From: Myxococcaceae bacterium
GTDB lineage: Bacteria; Myxococcota; Myxococcia; Myxococcales; Myxococcaceae
DNA: 64,000 nt
NCBI GenBank assembly: GCA_019686135.1
Contig: JADGHL010000005.1
Coordinates: forward strand, 38,415 to 102,414
Direction of reading: 5' to 3'
The notes under the pieces are model-generated. The model did no database searches. It had not been told where the DNA came from and was given only the letters and a program-made list of their open reading frames with translations. A program made the translations under genes and the position numbers. Every line of letters begins with the position of its first letter. Position 1 is the first letter of the stretch. Positions 1 to 8,574 of the stretch are shown piece after piece.

Positions 1-2
1 AG

Positions 3-737
3 CTCGGCGTGTCGCCGGACGGGAAGAACATCAACCACAAATGCGGCGCGCTCCACCCGGAGAACCTCGCCCGCGCGGTGGTGAAGCACAACGCGCACGT
101 GGGGATCGCCCTGGACGGGGACGCGGACCGGCTGATCGTCGTCGACGAGAGGGGCCAGGTGGTCGACGGGGATGCGATCATGGCCATCTGCACCGGCGAG
201 CTGGTCGAACGCCGTGAGCTGGCGAAGAAGACGCTCGTTGCCACGGTGATGAGCAACATCGGCCTCGAGCGCGCGGTCGAGCGCTTCGGGGTGAAGGTGA
301 AGCGCACCCGGGTTGGCGACCGATACGTGGTCGAGCTGATGCGCCAGCACGGCTTCAACTTCGGCGGCGAACAGTCCGGCCATCTGATCTTCCTCGATCA
401 CGCCACCACCGGCGACGGCACGCTCGCCGCGCTGCAGCTTCTGGCCGTGCTGTGCCGCAAGCAGAAGCCGCTGAGCGAGCTGACGAAGATCTTCCAGCCG
501 GTCCCGCAGACCCTGCTGAACGTGGCAGTGAAGCGCCGCCGCGAGCTGGGCGAATTGCCCGAGGTGATGAAGGCCATCCGCCACGCGGAGCAGAAGCTCG
601 GACAGGACGGCCGGGTGTTCGTCCGGTTCAGCGGCACCGAGCCGAAGGCGCGCGTGCTGATCGAAGGTCCGAACAAGGATCGCAACGACCAGCTGGCCCG
701 GCAGATCGCCGACGCGCTCGTGGCCGCGCTGGGCTAG
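3..737 (+). CDS. glmM: Phosphoglucosamine mutase, C-terminal part (5' end outside window)
   Basis: The enzyme interconverts glucosamine-6-phosphate and glucosamine-1-phosphate in the cytoplasm, feeding UDP-GlcNAc, peptidoglycan and lipid A synthesis. The frame is open at the window edge, so the N-terminal half with the phosphorylated active-site serine is not visible. About 244 residues are seen. They include the metal-binding loop DGDADR (visible residues 38-43), the sugar-recognition motif GGEQSGH and the C-terminal phosphate-binding loop RFSGTEP. The gene ends 16 bases from a convergent DoxX gene. A ManB-type phosphomannomutase shares the metal loop, but GGEQSGH and the ending RVLIEGP favour GlmM. 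Confidence 0.93.
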   Translation, partial: LGVSPDGKNINHKCGALHPENLARAVVKHNAHVGIALDGDADRLIVVDERGQVVDGDAIMAICTGELVERRELAKKTLVATVMSNIGLERAVERFGVKVKRTRVGDRYVVELMRQHGFNFGGEQSGHLIFLDHATTGDGTLAALQLLAVLCRKQKPLSELTKIFQPVPQTLLNVAVKRRRELGELPEVMKAIRHAEQKLGQDGRVFVRFSGTEPKARVLIEGPNKDRNDQLARQIADALVAALG

Positions 738-753
738 GCGCCCTGCCCGGGGT

Positions 754-1188
754 TCATGCCACGGCCGTCCCGGTGCCAGGCAGCGCGCGCCGCTTCTTCA
801 GCCAGCGGTCGACGCTGAGCACACCGCCGCCGCGGGTGGAGATGTAGAGGAACAGCACGGCGTAGACCAGCGCTGCCTCGCCCTTGTTGATCGCCGGGAA
901 GAAGGCCTCGCCGAGGTCCAGCTTCCAGTGGAACTGCACGTATGCCACCGCCATCGTGCCGCTGGCGAGGAACGCCGCCCAGGTCGTCAGGAAGCCGGCC
1001 GCCATCGCGAACCCGGTGACGAGCTCGATGAGGCCGCCGATCCACAGCTGGGAACCGATCGGCGGCTGCTGCGTGGTCAGCACGCCGAAAATCTTCTGGA
1101 GGCCGTGGAAGGAGAAGAGCAGCCCGGCGACGATCCGCAGGAAGGCGTACGCGGCGTCGGCCCGGGGAGAGAGAAGGCGTGAGAGCAT
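754..1188 (-). CDS. DoxX family membrane protein
   Basis: A 144-residue integral membrane protein of the DoxX family. Members are small four-helix proteins, some linked to quinone or thiosulfate redox chemistry and oxidative stress; the substrate here is unknown. Visible are the family-like N-terminal segment RIVAGLLFSFHGLQKIFG, a second helix with GGLIELVTGFAMAAG, and two further hydrophobic segments. The reading frame extends upstream to 1311, but the extension is Arg-rich and unlike the family. I therefore start at the ATG at 1188, preceded by GGAAAGG about six bases upstream. It is convergent with glmM and divergent from pdxJ. Confidence 0.82.
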   Translation of the reverse strand: MLSRLLSPRADAAYAFLRIVAGLLFSFHGLQKIFGVLTTQQPPIGSQLWIGGLIELVTGFAMAAGFLTTWAAFLASGTMAVAYVQFHWKLDLGEAFFPAINKGEAALVYAVLFLYISTRGGGVLSVDRWLKKRRALPGTGTAVA

Positions 1189-1353
1189 GGGCACCTTTCC
1201 ATTCGCAGGGCGACCGGCACGGCGCCGGCCGCGGTGAGCGCACGATGTAGCGGGCTCGCCCCCGTTTCGCCGCACAGAGTGCATGGGCGGCGCTTCCGGG
1301 CGCGGGGTCACGACGAAGTTGACGGGCTGGTCCGGCTGTAATCAGAAGGGCGC

Positions 1354-2082
1354 ATGCCCATTCGACTCGGCGTCAACGTGGATCACGTGGCCACCCTGCG
1401 GCAGGCGCGCCGGAGCACGTACCCCGATCCGGTGACCGCGGCGGCGATGGCGGAGCTGGCGGGGGCCCATCAGATCACCATCCACCTCCGCGAGGACCGG
1501 CGGCACATCCAGGACCGCGACCTGCGCATCCTCCGGGAGACCGTGCAGACGCAGCTCAACCTGGAGATGGCGGCCACTCAGGACATGGTGAAGGTCGCCT
1601 ACGAGCACAAGCCGGACATGGTCACCCTCGTCCCGGAGCGCCGCGAGGAGGTGACCACCGAGGGCGGGCTGGACGTGAGCTCCCAGCGCGAACCTCTGCG
1701 CAAGCTGATCAAGAACCTCAAGGATGGCGATCTCCCGGTCTCTTTGTTCATCGACCCGGACCTCGATCAGGTGCGCGCCGCGCACAAGTGCGACGCCCAC
1801 CAGGTCGAGCTGCACACCGGCCGCTACTGCGAGGCGCGCAACGAACGCGAACGGCAGGCGGAGCTGGCGCGGCTCGTCGACTCCGCCAAAGCGGCGGCGA
1901 AGCTGGGGATGCGCGTGGCCGCGGGGCACGGGCTCAACTACGACAACGTCGCGGACGTGGCGGCGATCCCCGAGATCGAGGAGCTGAACATCGGCCATTC
2001 GATCGTCGCGCGCGCGGTGCTGGTGGGCTTCGACCGCGCGGTGCGCGAGATGCTGGAGCTGATCCAGCGGTCGAGGCGCTGA
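1354..2082 (+). CDS. pdxJ: Pyridoxine 5'-phosphate synthase
   Basis: PdxJ condenses 1-deoxy-xylulose-5-phosphate with 3-amino-2-oxopropyl phosphate to make pyridoxine 5'-phosphate, the last ring-forming step of the DXP-dependent vitamin B6 pathway. The 242-residue length is normal. The N-terminus [16 protein letters not shown] and the segments [31 protein letters not shown] and [10 protein letters not shown] carry the expected active-site positions, and the C-terminal phosphate-binding segment [12 protein letters not shown] is intact. The ATG at 1354 follows AGAAGGG. The stop codon overlaps the acpS start (TGATG), so the genes are translationally coupled; the same pdxJ-acpS pair occurs in many proteobacteria. 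Confidence 0.96.
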   Translation: MPIRLGVNVDHVATLRQARRSTYPDPVTAAAMAELAGAHQITIHLREDRRHIQDRDLRILRETVQTQLNLEMAATQDMVKVAYEHKPDMVTLVPERREEVTTEGGLDVSSQREPLRKLIKNLKDGDLPVSLFIDPDLDQVRAAHKCDAHQVELHTGRYCEARNERERQAELARLVDSAKAAAKLGMRVAAGHGLNYDNVADVAAIPEIEELNIGHSIVARAVLVGFDRAVREMLELIQRSRR

Positions 2083-2456
2083 TGCCGGTGGTCGGGCTCG
2101 GCATGGACGTGTGCTCGGTGGCGCGCGTCCAGAAGATCCTCGAGGGCCCGCGGGGCGCGCGGTTCGTCGAGCGCGTCTTCACCGAAGCCGAACGGGCGAT
2201 CTGCTCGGCGCGGGCGGACGCGGCGTCTGCCTACGCGGCGCGCTTCGCGGCGAAGGAGGCGCTGGTCAAGGCGCTCGGCGCGCCGCCGTCTCTCTCCTGG
2301 CAGGACATGGAGGTGGTCCGCGACGGTGGCGCCCCCGGGTTCAAGCTGAGCGGCGTCGCCGCGCAGGAGGTGGCCCGGCGCGGGGTGTCCATCCTGTTGT
2401 CGATGACCCACGATGCAGGGGTGGCGGCGGCGACGGTGATCCTGCAGCGGGACTGA
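2082..2456 (+). CDS. acpS: Holo-[acyl-carrier-protein] synthase
   Basis: AcpS transfers 4'-phosphopantetheine from CoA to a serine of apo-ACP, activating it for fatty acid synthesis. The 124-residue protein has the two family signatures: VGLGMDVCSVARV at residues 4-16, whose Asp binds magnesium, and FAAKEALVKALG near residues 49-60. The start ATG at 2082 shares its A with the last base of the pdxJ stop. It is followed 23 bases later by nnrD/E. Overlap and spacing indicate one transcript, pdxJ-acpS-nnrDE-tsaE. An in-frame extension further upstream exists only as an out-of-frame shadow of pdxJ. Confidence 0.95.
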   Translation: MPVVGLGMDVCSVARVQKILEGPRGARFVERVFTEAERAICSARADAASAYAARFAAKEALVKALGAPPSLSWQDMEVVRDGGAPGFKLSGVAAQEVARRGVSILLSMTHDAGVAAATVILQRD

Positions 2457-2479
2457 ACGCACCCGAGGGAGCCCATCCG

Positions 2480-4012
2480 ATGAGACGGCTCGTCACGGCA
2501 GATCAGATGCGGGCGATTGACGCGGCGACGATCGCGGACCACGGCATGCCCGCGGGCGTGCTGATGGAGAACGCCGGCGCGGCGCTGGCGGAGGCCGCAG
2601 AGGCGCTCGCCGGCCCGCGCGGCCGCTTCTTCGTGCTGTGCGGCCGGGGCAACAATGGTGGCGACGGGCTGGTGGCGGCGCGCCGGCTGCTGGCCCGCGA
2701 GCGCACAGTCTTCGTGGAGCTCGTCGGCGGCGCCGAGCGGCTGGACGGCGAGCCGAAGCGGAACCTGCTGGCGCTCCAGTCCGCCGGGCTGGGCCCCGCG
2801 CAGATTTCTGAAGAAGTGCAGGCCGGCCCGGGCGACGTGGTGATCGACGCGCTCTTCGGCACGGGCCTGTCGCGCGCACCGGAAGGAGCGTACGCGGAGG
2901 CGATCGCGCGGATCCGCGCCTGGCGCGCCGCGGGCGCGAAGGTCGTGGCGGCGGACATCCCCAGCGGGCTGTCCAGCGACACCGGTCAGCCGTTCGAGCC
3001 CTGCGTCGAGGCCGACGTCACGACGTCCTTCGGATTGCTCAAGGTGGGCCAGGCGCTCGAGCCGGGCCGGTCGATCTGCGGCGAGACGCGCGAGATCGAC
3101 ATCGGCATTCCCGCGATTGCGGCACAGGTGGTGACCGGGCCGGCGATCTGGTTGCTCGACGAGGACGACGCCAGGGCGCGGATTCCGAAGCGGCGGCGCG
3201 ATGCGCACAAGGGCACCTTCGGGCACGTGCTGGTCGTCGCCGGGAGCTGGGGAAAGACCGGGGCCGCGGCGATGACCGGCCTGGGCGCGCTGCGGAGCGG
3301 CGCCGGGCTGGTGACGGTGGCGACCCGGCCGGAGGCGCTTGTGCCGGTGATGGCGCACGCGCCCGAGCTGATGGGCGTGGAGCTTTTGGCCAACGGCCCG
3401 CTGGGGCTCGGCGATCTCAACCCGCTGCTCGAGGCGGCGGACGGCAAGAGCGCGATCGTGATCGGCCCCGGAATCCCCCGCGGGGAGGAGACCGGGAAGC
3501 TGATCGGCGCGCTTCTGGAGGAGATCAGCATCCCGTGCGTGCTGGACGCGGATGCGCTCAATGCGGTGGCCGCGCGGCCAGACGCTCTTCGGCAGGCGAA
3601 GTGCCCGCTCATCCTCACGCCGCATCCGGGCGAGATGGCGCGGCTGACGGGGAAGAGCACCAAGGAGGTGCAGCACGACCGCGTCGGCGTGGCCCGCAGG
3701 GTGGCGGCGGCACACCAGGCGGTCGTCGTCCTCAAGGGTGCCTCCACGGTGATCGCGCTCGAGGACGGGACGGTGTTCATCAACCCGTCCGGAAACCCCG
3801 GCATGGCCACCGGCGGTTCGGGGGACGTGCTCTCGGGCGTTCTGGGCGCGCTGCTCGCGCAGGGGCTGAGCCCGGACGACGCGGCGGTGGCGGGCGTGTT
3901 CGCGCATGGGCTCGCGGGCGATCTGGCGGCCCGGCGCACCGGCCAGCTCGGGTTGATCGCCACGGACTTGTTGGCGGGCCTGTGCGAGGTCTGGGTGAGG
4001 TGGGGACGTTGA
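2480..4012 (+). CDS. nnrD: Bifunctional NAD(P)H-hydrate epimerase / ADP-dependent NAD(P)H-hydrate dehydratase
   Basis: A 510-residue fusion of the two metabolite-repair enzymes for hydrated NAD(P)H. The N-terminal half (about 1-215, YjeF_N) epimerises R- and S-NADHX. It shows MENAGAALAEA, the nucleotide loop GRGNNGGDGLVAARRL and DALFGTGLSR. The C-terminal ribokinase-like half (about 230-505) is the ADP-dependent dehydratase, with HKGTFGHVLVVAGSWGKTGAA, TPHPGEMARLTG, and the catalytic NPSGNPGMATGGSGDVLSG anion-hole region. The ATG at 2480 follows GAGGGAG. The upstream continuation of the frame overlaps acpS and is discarded. The stop overlaps the tsaE start. Confidence 0.94.
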   Translation: MRRLVTADQMRAIDAATIADHGMPAGVLMENAGAALAEAAEALAGPRGRFFVLCGRGNNGGDGLVAARRLLARERTVFVELVGGAERLDGEPKRNLLALQSAGLGPAQISEEVQAGPGDVVIDALFGTGLSRAPEGAYAEAIARIRAWRAAGAKVVAADIPSGLSSDTGQPFEPCVEADVTTSFGLLKVGQALEPGRSICGETREIDIGIPAIAAQVVTGPAIWLLDEDDARARIPKRRRDAHKGTFGHVLVVAGSWGKTGAAAMTGLGALRSGAGLVTVATRPEALVPVMAHAPELMGVELLANGPLGLGDLNPLLEAADGKSAIVIGPGIPRGEETGKLIGALLEEISIPCVLDADALNAVAARPDALRQAKCPLILTPHPGEMARLTGKSTKEVQHDRVGVARRVAAAHQAVVVLKGASTVIALEDGTVFINPSGNPGMATGGSGDVLSGVLGALLAQGLSPDDAAVAGVFAHGLAGDLAARRTGQLGLIATDLLAGLCEVWVRWGR

Positions 4013-4512
4013 GCGATCCCACGCTGGTCCGGGAGGTCCGCACCGGGTCTGCAGAGGAGACGCGGGCGCTCGGAGAGCGCCTGGGACGGGTGCTCCAGCC
4101 GGGCGACTTCGTCGGGCTGGTGGGGGAGCTGGGCGCGGGCAAGACGCAATTCGTGCGCGGCGTGGCGGACGGTGTCGGAGTCGATCGCTCGCAGGTGGCC
4201 AGCCCGAGCTTCGCCATCGTCTACCCCTACGAGGGCGGGCGCGTGCCGCTGTTCCACGCGGACCTGTACCGCCTCGCGGACTACGACGAGCTCTACGGGA
4301 CCGGCTTCATCGATCTCATCGGCGGCGAGGGAGCGCTGCTGGTGGAGTGGATCGACAAGGTGCCGCAGGCGGCGCCACAGGAGCTGTTGCTGATCCGCTT
4401 CGAGCTCGATCTGGCGAGCGGGCCGGATGCACGGCGCATCGCCGCGATGGCTTTCGGGGACCGCTACGCCCAGCGGGCCGCAGAATGGCTCGGATCGCCG
4501 GAGAACACCTGA
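4009..4512 (+). CDS. tsaE: tRNA threonylcarbamoyladenosine biosynthesis ATPase TsaE
   Basis: TsaE is the ATPase that cycles the TsaB-TsaD complex making N6-threonylcarbamoyladenosine at position 37 of ANN-decoding tRNAs. The 167-residue protein has a Walker A motif GELGAGKTQ (residues 39-47), the family segment SPSFAIVYPYEGG, and HADLYRLADYDELYGTGF followed by VEWIDKVP. I place the start at TTG 4009, which overlaps the nnrD stop as TTGA and is preceded by GAGGTGGGG. A GTG at 4000 is possible. It is the last gene of the pdxJ operon; nnrD-tsaE adjacency is widespread in bacteria. Confidence 0.92.
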   Translation: MSDPTLVREVRTGSAEETRALGERLGRVLQPGDFVGLVGELGAGKTQFVRGVADGVGVDRSQVASPSFAIVYPYEGGRVPLFHADLYRLADYDELYGTGFIDLIGGEGALLVEWIDKVPQAAPQELLLIRFELDLASGPDARRIAAMAFGDRYAQRAAEWLGSPENT

Positions 4513-4565
4513 AGCGCGACGGCGACGGGCCACGCAGGAGCAGGGAGCGGATGCCGCATCGCTGC

Positions 4566-4652
4566 TCACGCCAGCGCAAAGATCGGGCGCGTGGAGCGAG
4601 TGATCAGGACACCGGCGAGCGCGGCTGAGAGCAAGGCCACCACGGCGCTCAT
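4566..4652 (-). CDS. Possible 28-residue membrane peptide
   Basis: In the 272-base gap between tsaE and the FAD monooxygenase, a short minus-strand frame encodes a hydrophobic stretch (VVALLSAALAGVLI) followed by a basic tail. That is the shape of a small membrane peptide. No convincing ribosome binding site precedes the ATG at 4652. It may be chance or a remnant of a larger gene. Nothing else is recognisable in this gap. Confidence 0.15.
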   Translation of the reverse strand: MSAVVALLSAALAGVLITRSTRPIFALA

Positions 4653-4784
4653 CCGGAATGGAGCCGTGGTTCGGCCGCGAGGAGTGACGCGCCTGGATTG
4701 TCGAAGGTGCCGAACCACCGCGCCGGCCGTGTCATCGGCCGCACGAGGACGGGGGCAAGTCCATGGGACGGGCCGCCCGGAGGA

Positions 4785-5975
4785 TCACCCGGCCGAGTAG
4801 AAGGACGGGTCGAGCAGCGTGCGCCGGAGTTGATTCACCACCGCGCGTTTCGGAAGCGCGCTCATCGCGCGGTCCCTGAGCCACCGTGCAACGCCGTTCG
4901 ACCACTGCGCCACCTCGCCGAACCTGCGGGACTGAAGGACGATCGCCGAGGTCCGCGGAATGCGCCGCGCCTCGTACGCGCGAAGCGCCTGGGCGACGGA
5001 CACCGAGGGCCGCGTGAGCTCCTGGGTGAGCACGAACGCGTCCTCCACCGCCTGACAGGCGCCCTGGCCCATGTTCGGAGTCATCGGATGGGCGGCGTCG
5101 CCCAGAAGCGTGACGCGTCCTTCGCCCCACCGGTCGATCGGATCGCGGTCGACGATGTCCGTGCGCACGATGGCCTCCTCTGGCGTCGCGTCGATCAACT
5201 GCGCGATCGGCTCGTGCAACTGCGCGATCGGCTCGTGCCAGCCACCGAACGCCTCCCGCAGGTGCGGTTTCGGTCCCGCCGGACCATCGCTGCCGCCGGC
5301 CGGGGCGTTCTCCACGGCGAACCAGTACACGCGTCCGCGGCTCAGCGGGACGATGCCGAAGCGTTTCCCGGGGCCCCAGCTCTCCGAGCTGCGTGAGGGG
5401 TGAAGCGCGGCCTCCGCCGGAGCCACTCCGCGCCAGCTCGTGTAGCCGGAGTAGCAGGGCGCCTCGCGCCCGCGCCATGCGCTTCGCACCCGGGAGTGCA
5501 GGCCGTCCGCGCCGACGAGAAGGTCCCCGTCCACCTGCGTCCCATCCCCCAGCAGCACGCGCACTCCGTCATCGTCCTGATCGAACGATTCGACGGAGGT
5601 CCCCAGCCGGACGCAGTCTGCGCCGGCGCATCGCAACAGCGCCTCGTGCAGATCGGCGCGGTGGTACGCCAGCACGAAGACCCCGAGCTCCCGTTCGAGG
5701 TCTTCGAAGTCGCTCCCGCTGAGCACGCAGCCCTTCCACGTGCGGACATCGCCTCCGGAAAGGCGCAGCCCCGCGCTGCACACCTCTTCGTAGAACCCGA
5801 GCCGCTGGATCGCCCACAGCGCGTTGGCGGCGAGCACGATGCCCGCGCCGAGCGCCTCGAGCTTCCGGGCCTTCTCGAACACCTGGACGTCGAAGCCGTG
5901 CCGCCGGAGCGCGGCGGCGAGCGTCAGGCCGCCGATGCCGGCTCCGGCGATCAGGACGCGGCGTGGGGCGGACAT
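4785..5975 (-). CDS. FAD-dependent monooxygenase (PHBH-type, group A)
   Basis: A 396-residue single-component flavin monooxygenase of the para-hydroxybenzoate hydroxylase fold, expected to hydroxylate an aromatic or cyclic substrate with NAD(P)H and O2. Substrate is not predictable. Visible are the FAD Rossmann loop GAGIGG (residues 11-16), the DG motif DLLVGADGLHSRVR, and the second FAD motif TLLGDAAHPMTPNMGQGA followed by a QAVEDA helix. The ATG at 5975 has a strong GGAGGA site eight bases upstream. An exact 21-base in-frame tandem duplication puts HEPIAQL twice in the middle of the protein. It is convergent with tsaE and probably monocistronic. Confidence 0.88.
   Translation of the reverse strand: MSAPRRVLIAGAGIGGLTLAAALRRHGFDVQVFEKARKLEALGAGIVLAANALWAIQRLGFYEEVCSAGLRLSGGDVRTWKGCVLSGSDFEDLERELGVFVLAYHRADLHEALLRCAGADCVRLGTSVESFDQDDDGVRVLLGDGTQVDGDLLVGADGLHSRVRSAWRGREAPCYSGYTSWRGVAPAEAALHPSRSSESWGPGKRFGIVPLSRGRVYWFAVENAPAGGSDGPAGPKPHLREAFGGWHEPIAQLHEPIAQLIDATPEEAIVRTDIVDRDPIDRWGEGRVTLLGDAAHPMTPNMGQGACQAVEDAFVLTQELTRPSVSVAQALRAYEARRIPRTSAIVLQSRRFGEVAQWSNGVARWLRDRAMSALPKRAVVNQLRRTLLDPSFYSAG
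5196..5237. repeat. Perfect 21-bp tandem duplication inside the monooxygenase gene
   Basis: Two identical 21-base copies (5196-5216 and 5217-5237) sit head to tail in frame, duplicating HEPIAQL in the encoded protein. Zero divergence at the DNA level suggests a recent slippage event. Confidence 0.9.
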
Positions 5976-6111
5976 TCTTCGTTCCTCCGGCGAGGCGTCG
6001 CGCGTTCCGTAGCGCGGCGGAGGGCGCCCGGCGATTGCGTGGACATCGCCCGCGATGATCCGGCCGAATGTCGGCCTTCAGCGGAGGTCATGGACGAGGC
6101 GCACGCCGGGG

Positions 6112-6930
6112 TCACCGCGCCGCGAGCTGGTCGAACGTCCAGCTCCGGAAGCGGAGCTCGTGATCGACGGCGATCACCGACTCCTCGGGAGCCTCGAACC
6201 AGTGGGACTCTGTCTCGAGCTTCTCCGAGGCGATGACGATCTGCCGCAGCCGCTCGCCGTCCTTCGGACGGACAACGGCGTCGGAGGTGGCGCGCTTCTT
6301 CCGTTCGGAGAAGAAGAGGGTGCGGTGGCGCCGCGTGCAGACCATCAGCCGGCCGTCGGTGACGAGGAAGTTGGTCGACGACGGCTTCGGGGCACCCGGC
6401 TCGGTGATCCGCACCACCTCGCGCGCGGTGGTGGTGAGCGCGCAGGCGACGTCCTCCACCGATCGGTTCTCGAGCGGACCCGTGCGGCGCAGCTCGGTGA
6501 GAAAGAGATAGAAGCAGCGCTCCGAGTCCGTGTCCCCTTGGATCAGCGCCCGGAACTCCGGGGCGATCCGCCGCTCCAGCTCGAGGGCATGATCCGCGAA
6601 ACGCTGCAGCGTGCCGTTGTGCGCAAACGTCCACGGGCCGAAGGTGAACGGGTGCGCATTCTCGGGCCGGATGGGGCCGACCGACGCCTGCCGCACGTGC
6701 GCAATCACCGCATGCGAGCTGACCCGTGAGGCGACGCGTTCGAACTCCGGATCCTCGTGGGCCGGTCCGGTGCCACGGGCCACGCGCGGCAGCGCGCCGT
6801 CCTCGTAGCTGGCGATGCCCCAGCCGTCCTTGTGCTCACGCGATTGGACGCGCAGCGAGTTGGCCTCATGGACCAATGACTCGTGGACCCTCCCCGGGGT
6901 GTCGGACCTGAAGCCGAACAACCGGCACAT
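6112..6930 (-). CDS. Class II glutamine amidotransferase domain protein (YafJ-like)
   Basis: A 272-residue protein consisting only of an Ntn-type class II glutaminase domain. Such domains release ammonia from glutamine using the N-terminal cysteine; YafJ-like stand-alone members lack an assigned acceptor. The nucleophile Cys2 follows the start Met (MCRLFGFRSD), and the typical motifs KDGWGIASY, VIAHVRQASVG, AHPFTFGPWTFAHNGTL and GDTDSERCF are all present. The ATG at 6930 is preceded by GGAAG. The 136-base gap to the monooxygenase shows no gene. Role unknown; amidotransferase chemistry on a metabolite is the best inference. Confidence 0.85.
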   Translation of the reverse strand: MCRLFGFRSDTPGRVHESLVHEANSLRVQSREHKDGWGIASYEDGALPRVARGTGPAHEDPEFERVASRVSSHAVIAHVRQASVGPIRPENAHPFTFGPWTFAHNGTLQRFADHALELERRIAPEFRALIQGDTDSERCFYLFLTELRRTGPLENRSVEDVACALTTTAREVVRITEPGAPKPSSTNFLVTDGRLMVCTRRHRTLFFSERKKRATSDAVVRPKDGERLRQIVIASEKLETESHWFEAPEESVIAVDHELRFRSWTFDQLAAR

Positions 6931-6988
6931 GCATTCTTCCTATCGCACCTGCGGGAGGCGGAAAGCCTGCTGTGGGGCAGCCGGGGGG

Positions 6989-8272
6989 CTACCTGCACAC
7001 CGCGACCCCGGCGCCACCCGGACGCACCACGACCCGGCCGCCCTTCACCACCACTCGCGCGTGGTTGACGCCGAGGTGGTAGGGCAGATGCCTGTACGTC
7101 GAACAACCGAAGACGACGAGATCTGCCGGCCCGCCCTCCACCAGCTGACCGTGCTGCGCGAGCCCAAGCGCGATCGCCGCGCCCCGCGTCATGCCCCACA
7201 GCGCCTCCGCGGCAGAGAGCCCGTTCTCCAGGCAGGCGAGCGAAAGGACCACGCCGACGTTCTCGGTCATCGACGAGCCGGGGTTCACGTTGGTCCCGAG
7301 CGCGACGTTCACGCCGGCATCCACCAGCTTCCGCCCGGGCGCATAGGGACGCATGCGCAGAAAGAGGGTGGAAGTCGGCACTAGCAGCGCGGTGACGCCC
7401 GCACGCGCGAGCGCGGCGATCCCCTCGTCGCTCACCTGTTCGAGGTGGTCGGCCGACAGCGCGCCGACCTCGGCCGCGAGCTGTGCGCCACCGTTGGCCG
7501 TGAGCTGGTCTGCGTGCAGCCGGATCCGCATCCCATGCGCACGCGCGGCTTCGAAGATGCGCCGCGCCTCGTCGTGCGTAAAGGCGCTCTCTTCGACGAA
7601 CGCGTCGCAGAAGCGGGCCAGGCCCTCGCGCGCCACCGCCGGGATGATCTCCCGGATGCAGCGCTCGACGTAGCCTTCACGGTTCGCCTTGAACTCTTCG
7701 GGGATGGCGTGGGCGCAGAGCAGGGTGGGGACGAGGTCGACCGGGACCTCGCGCCGGAGCTGCTGCACCGCGCGGAGCATCTTCAGCTCGGTCTCCACGT
7801 CCAGGCCGTAGCCGGACTTGACCTCGCAGGTGGTGACGCCCTGCTCCAGAAGGCGAACGAGCCGCGGCCGCGCCAGCGCCACCAGTTCTTCGAGGGATGC
7901 GGCGCGCGTGGCACGGACGGTCGAGACGATCCCCCCGCCGGCTTTCGCGATCTCCAGATAGGTGGCGCCCTGATTTCGCAGATCGAACTCGGCGGAGCGC
8001 TCGCCGGCAAAGACGAGGTGCGTGTGCGGATCCACCAGCCCGGGAGCAACGACGCCGCCGTCCGCGTCCACCACCTCAGTGAAAGGCGCGACTGCGGCCG
8101 GCGGAACGTCGGCCTCCGGACCGACGAAGACGACCTTCCCCGCAGCAATCCCGACCGCCCCGCGCGGAATGATGTCGAGCGCTGCCTCCGCTTTCTGATT
8201 GGGGGAGAGCGTGCCGCGCGCCGTGACGAGCTCGGCACAGTTGCGGACGAACAGATCGAAGGCGACGGTCAT
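6989..8272 (-). CDS. hutI: Imidazolonepropionase
   Basis: HutI hydrolyses 4-imidazolone-5-propionate to N-formimino-glutamate, step three of histidine degradation. The 427-residue amidohydrolase shows the metal motif VDPHTHLVFAGER, the substrate segment EVKSGYGLD, a metal histidine in RLHADQL and the helix SADHLEQVS. At the position where many HutI proteins have a conserved Asp (TD-x-NPG), this one reads GTNVNPGSS, with Asn328. The start is the ATG at 8272 with AGGTG six bases upstream; a GTG three codons earlier overlaps that site. hutU lies upstream on the same strand but 302 bases away. No hutH or formiminoglutamate hydrolase is in the window. Confidence 0.93.
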   Translation of the reverse strand: MTVAFDLFVRNCAELVTARGTLSPNQKAEAALDIIPRGAVGIAAGKVVFVGPEADVPPAAVAPFTEVVDADGGVVAPGLVDPHTHLVFAGERSAEFDLRNQGATYLEIAKAGGGIVSTVRATRAASLEELVALARPRLVRLLEQGVTTCEVKSGYGLDVETELKMLRAVQQLRREVPVDLVPTLLCAHAIPEEFKANREGYVERCIREIIPAVAREGLARFCDAFVEESAFTHDEARRIFEAARAHGMRIRLHADQLTANGGAQLAAEVGALSADHLEQVSDEGIAALARAGVTALLVPTSTLFLRMRPYAPGRKLVDAGVNVALGTNVNPGSSMTENVGVVLSLACLENGLSAAEALWGMTRGAAIALGLAQHGQLVEGGPADLVVFGCSTYRHLPYHLGVNHARVVVKGGRVVVRPGGAGVAVCR

Positions 8273-8292
8273 GGGGAGCACCTTGTGTGAAA

Positions 8293-8569
8293 CTGCCGTC
8301 TACCGTCTGCAGTTGGGGTGGTGGCCTGGGACACCGGAGGCATCCTGCGGTTGCGGGCAACGGTTCGTCCTTGCCCTCTCCGTTGCGGTCCGTCTCGGCG
8401 ACGGCCGGGTGTCGTTCGCGTCCGGTCCGTCAGCGACGGCAACCCGAGCGCGAACGGCCGTCGGAGATCGACGATCCTCGATGTCGAGTGCGAACATCCC
8501 CGCGCGGCAGAGCCCCGGCCAGGCCCGGAGCCGGGAGGCCTGCGGACGGCGGCAGACGGTGGACGGCAG
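8293..8569. repeat. Long imperfect palindrome filling the hutU-hutI intergenic space
   Basis: The 302-base gap between hutI and hutU holds no gene but a nested inverted repeat. The outer arms 8293-8310 and 8552-8569 match at 17 of 18 positions. Inner arms 8399-8407 and 8455-8463 match 9 of 9 and are centred on the same point (about 8431). A third pair, TTCGCG 8415-8420 and CGCGAA 8449-8454, fits after a seven-base insertion. The apex is a small hairpin, CCGTC-AGC-GACGG (8427-8439). The sequence between the arms is degraded. It could be a decayed MITE/REP-like element or a structured RNA between the two hut genes. Confidence 0.65.
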
Positions 8570-8574
8570 ACCGA

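Noticed and set aside
2231..4569. Long minus-strand frames across nnrD/E and tsaE
   Set aside because: Antisense to strongly supported enzymes; low-complexity Arg/Pro/Ala products without motifs.
8300..8574. Read-through minus-strand coding sequence in the hut gap
   Set aside because: The frame is an out-of-frame extension from hutU with no start or motif; the palindrome explains the region better.
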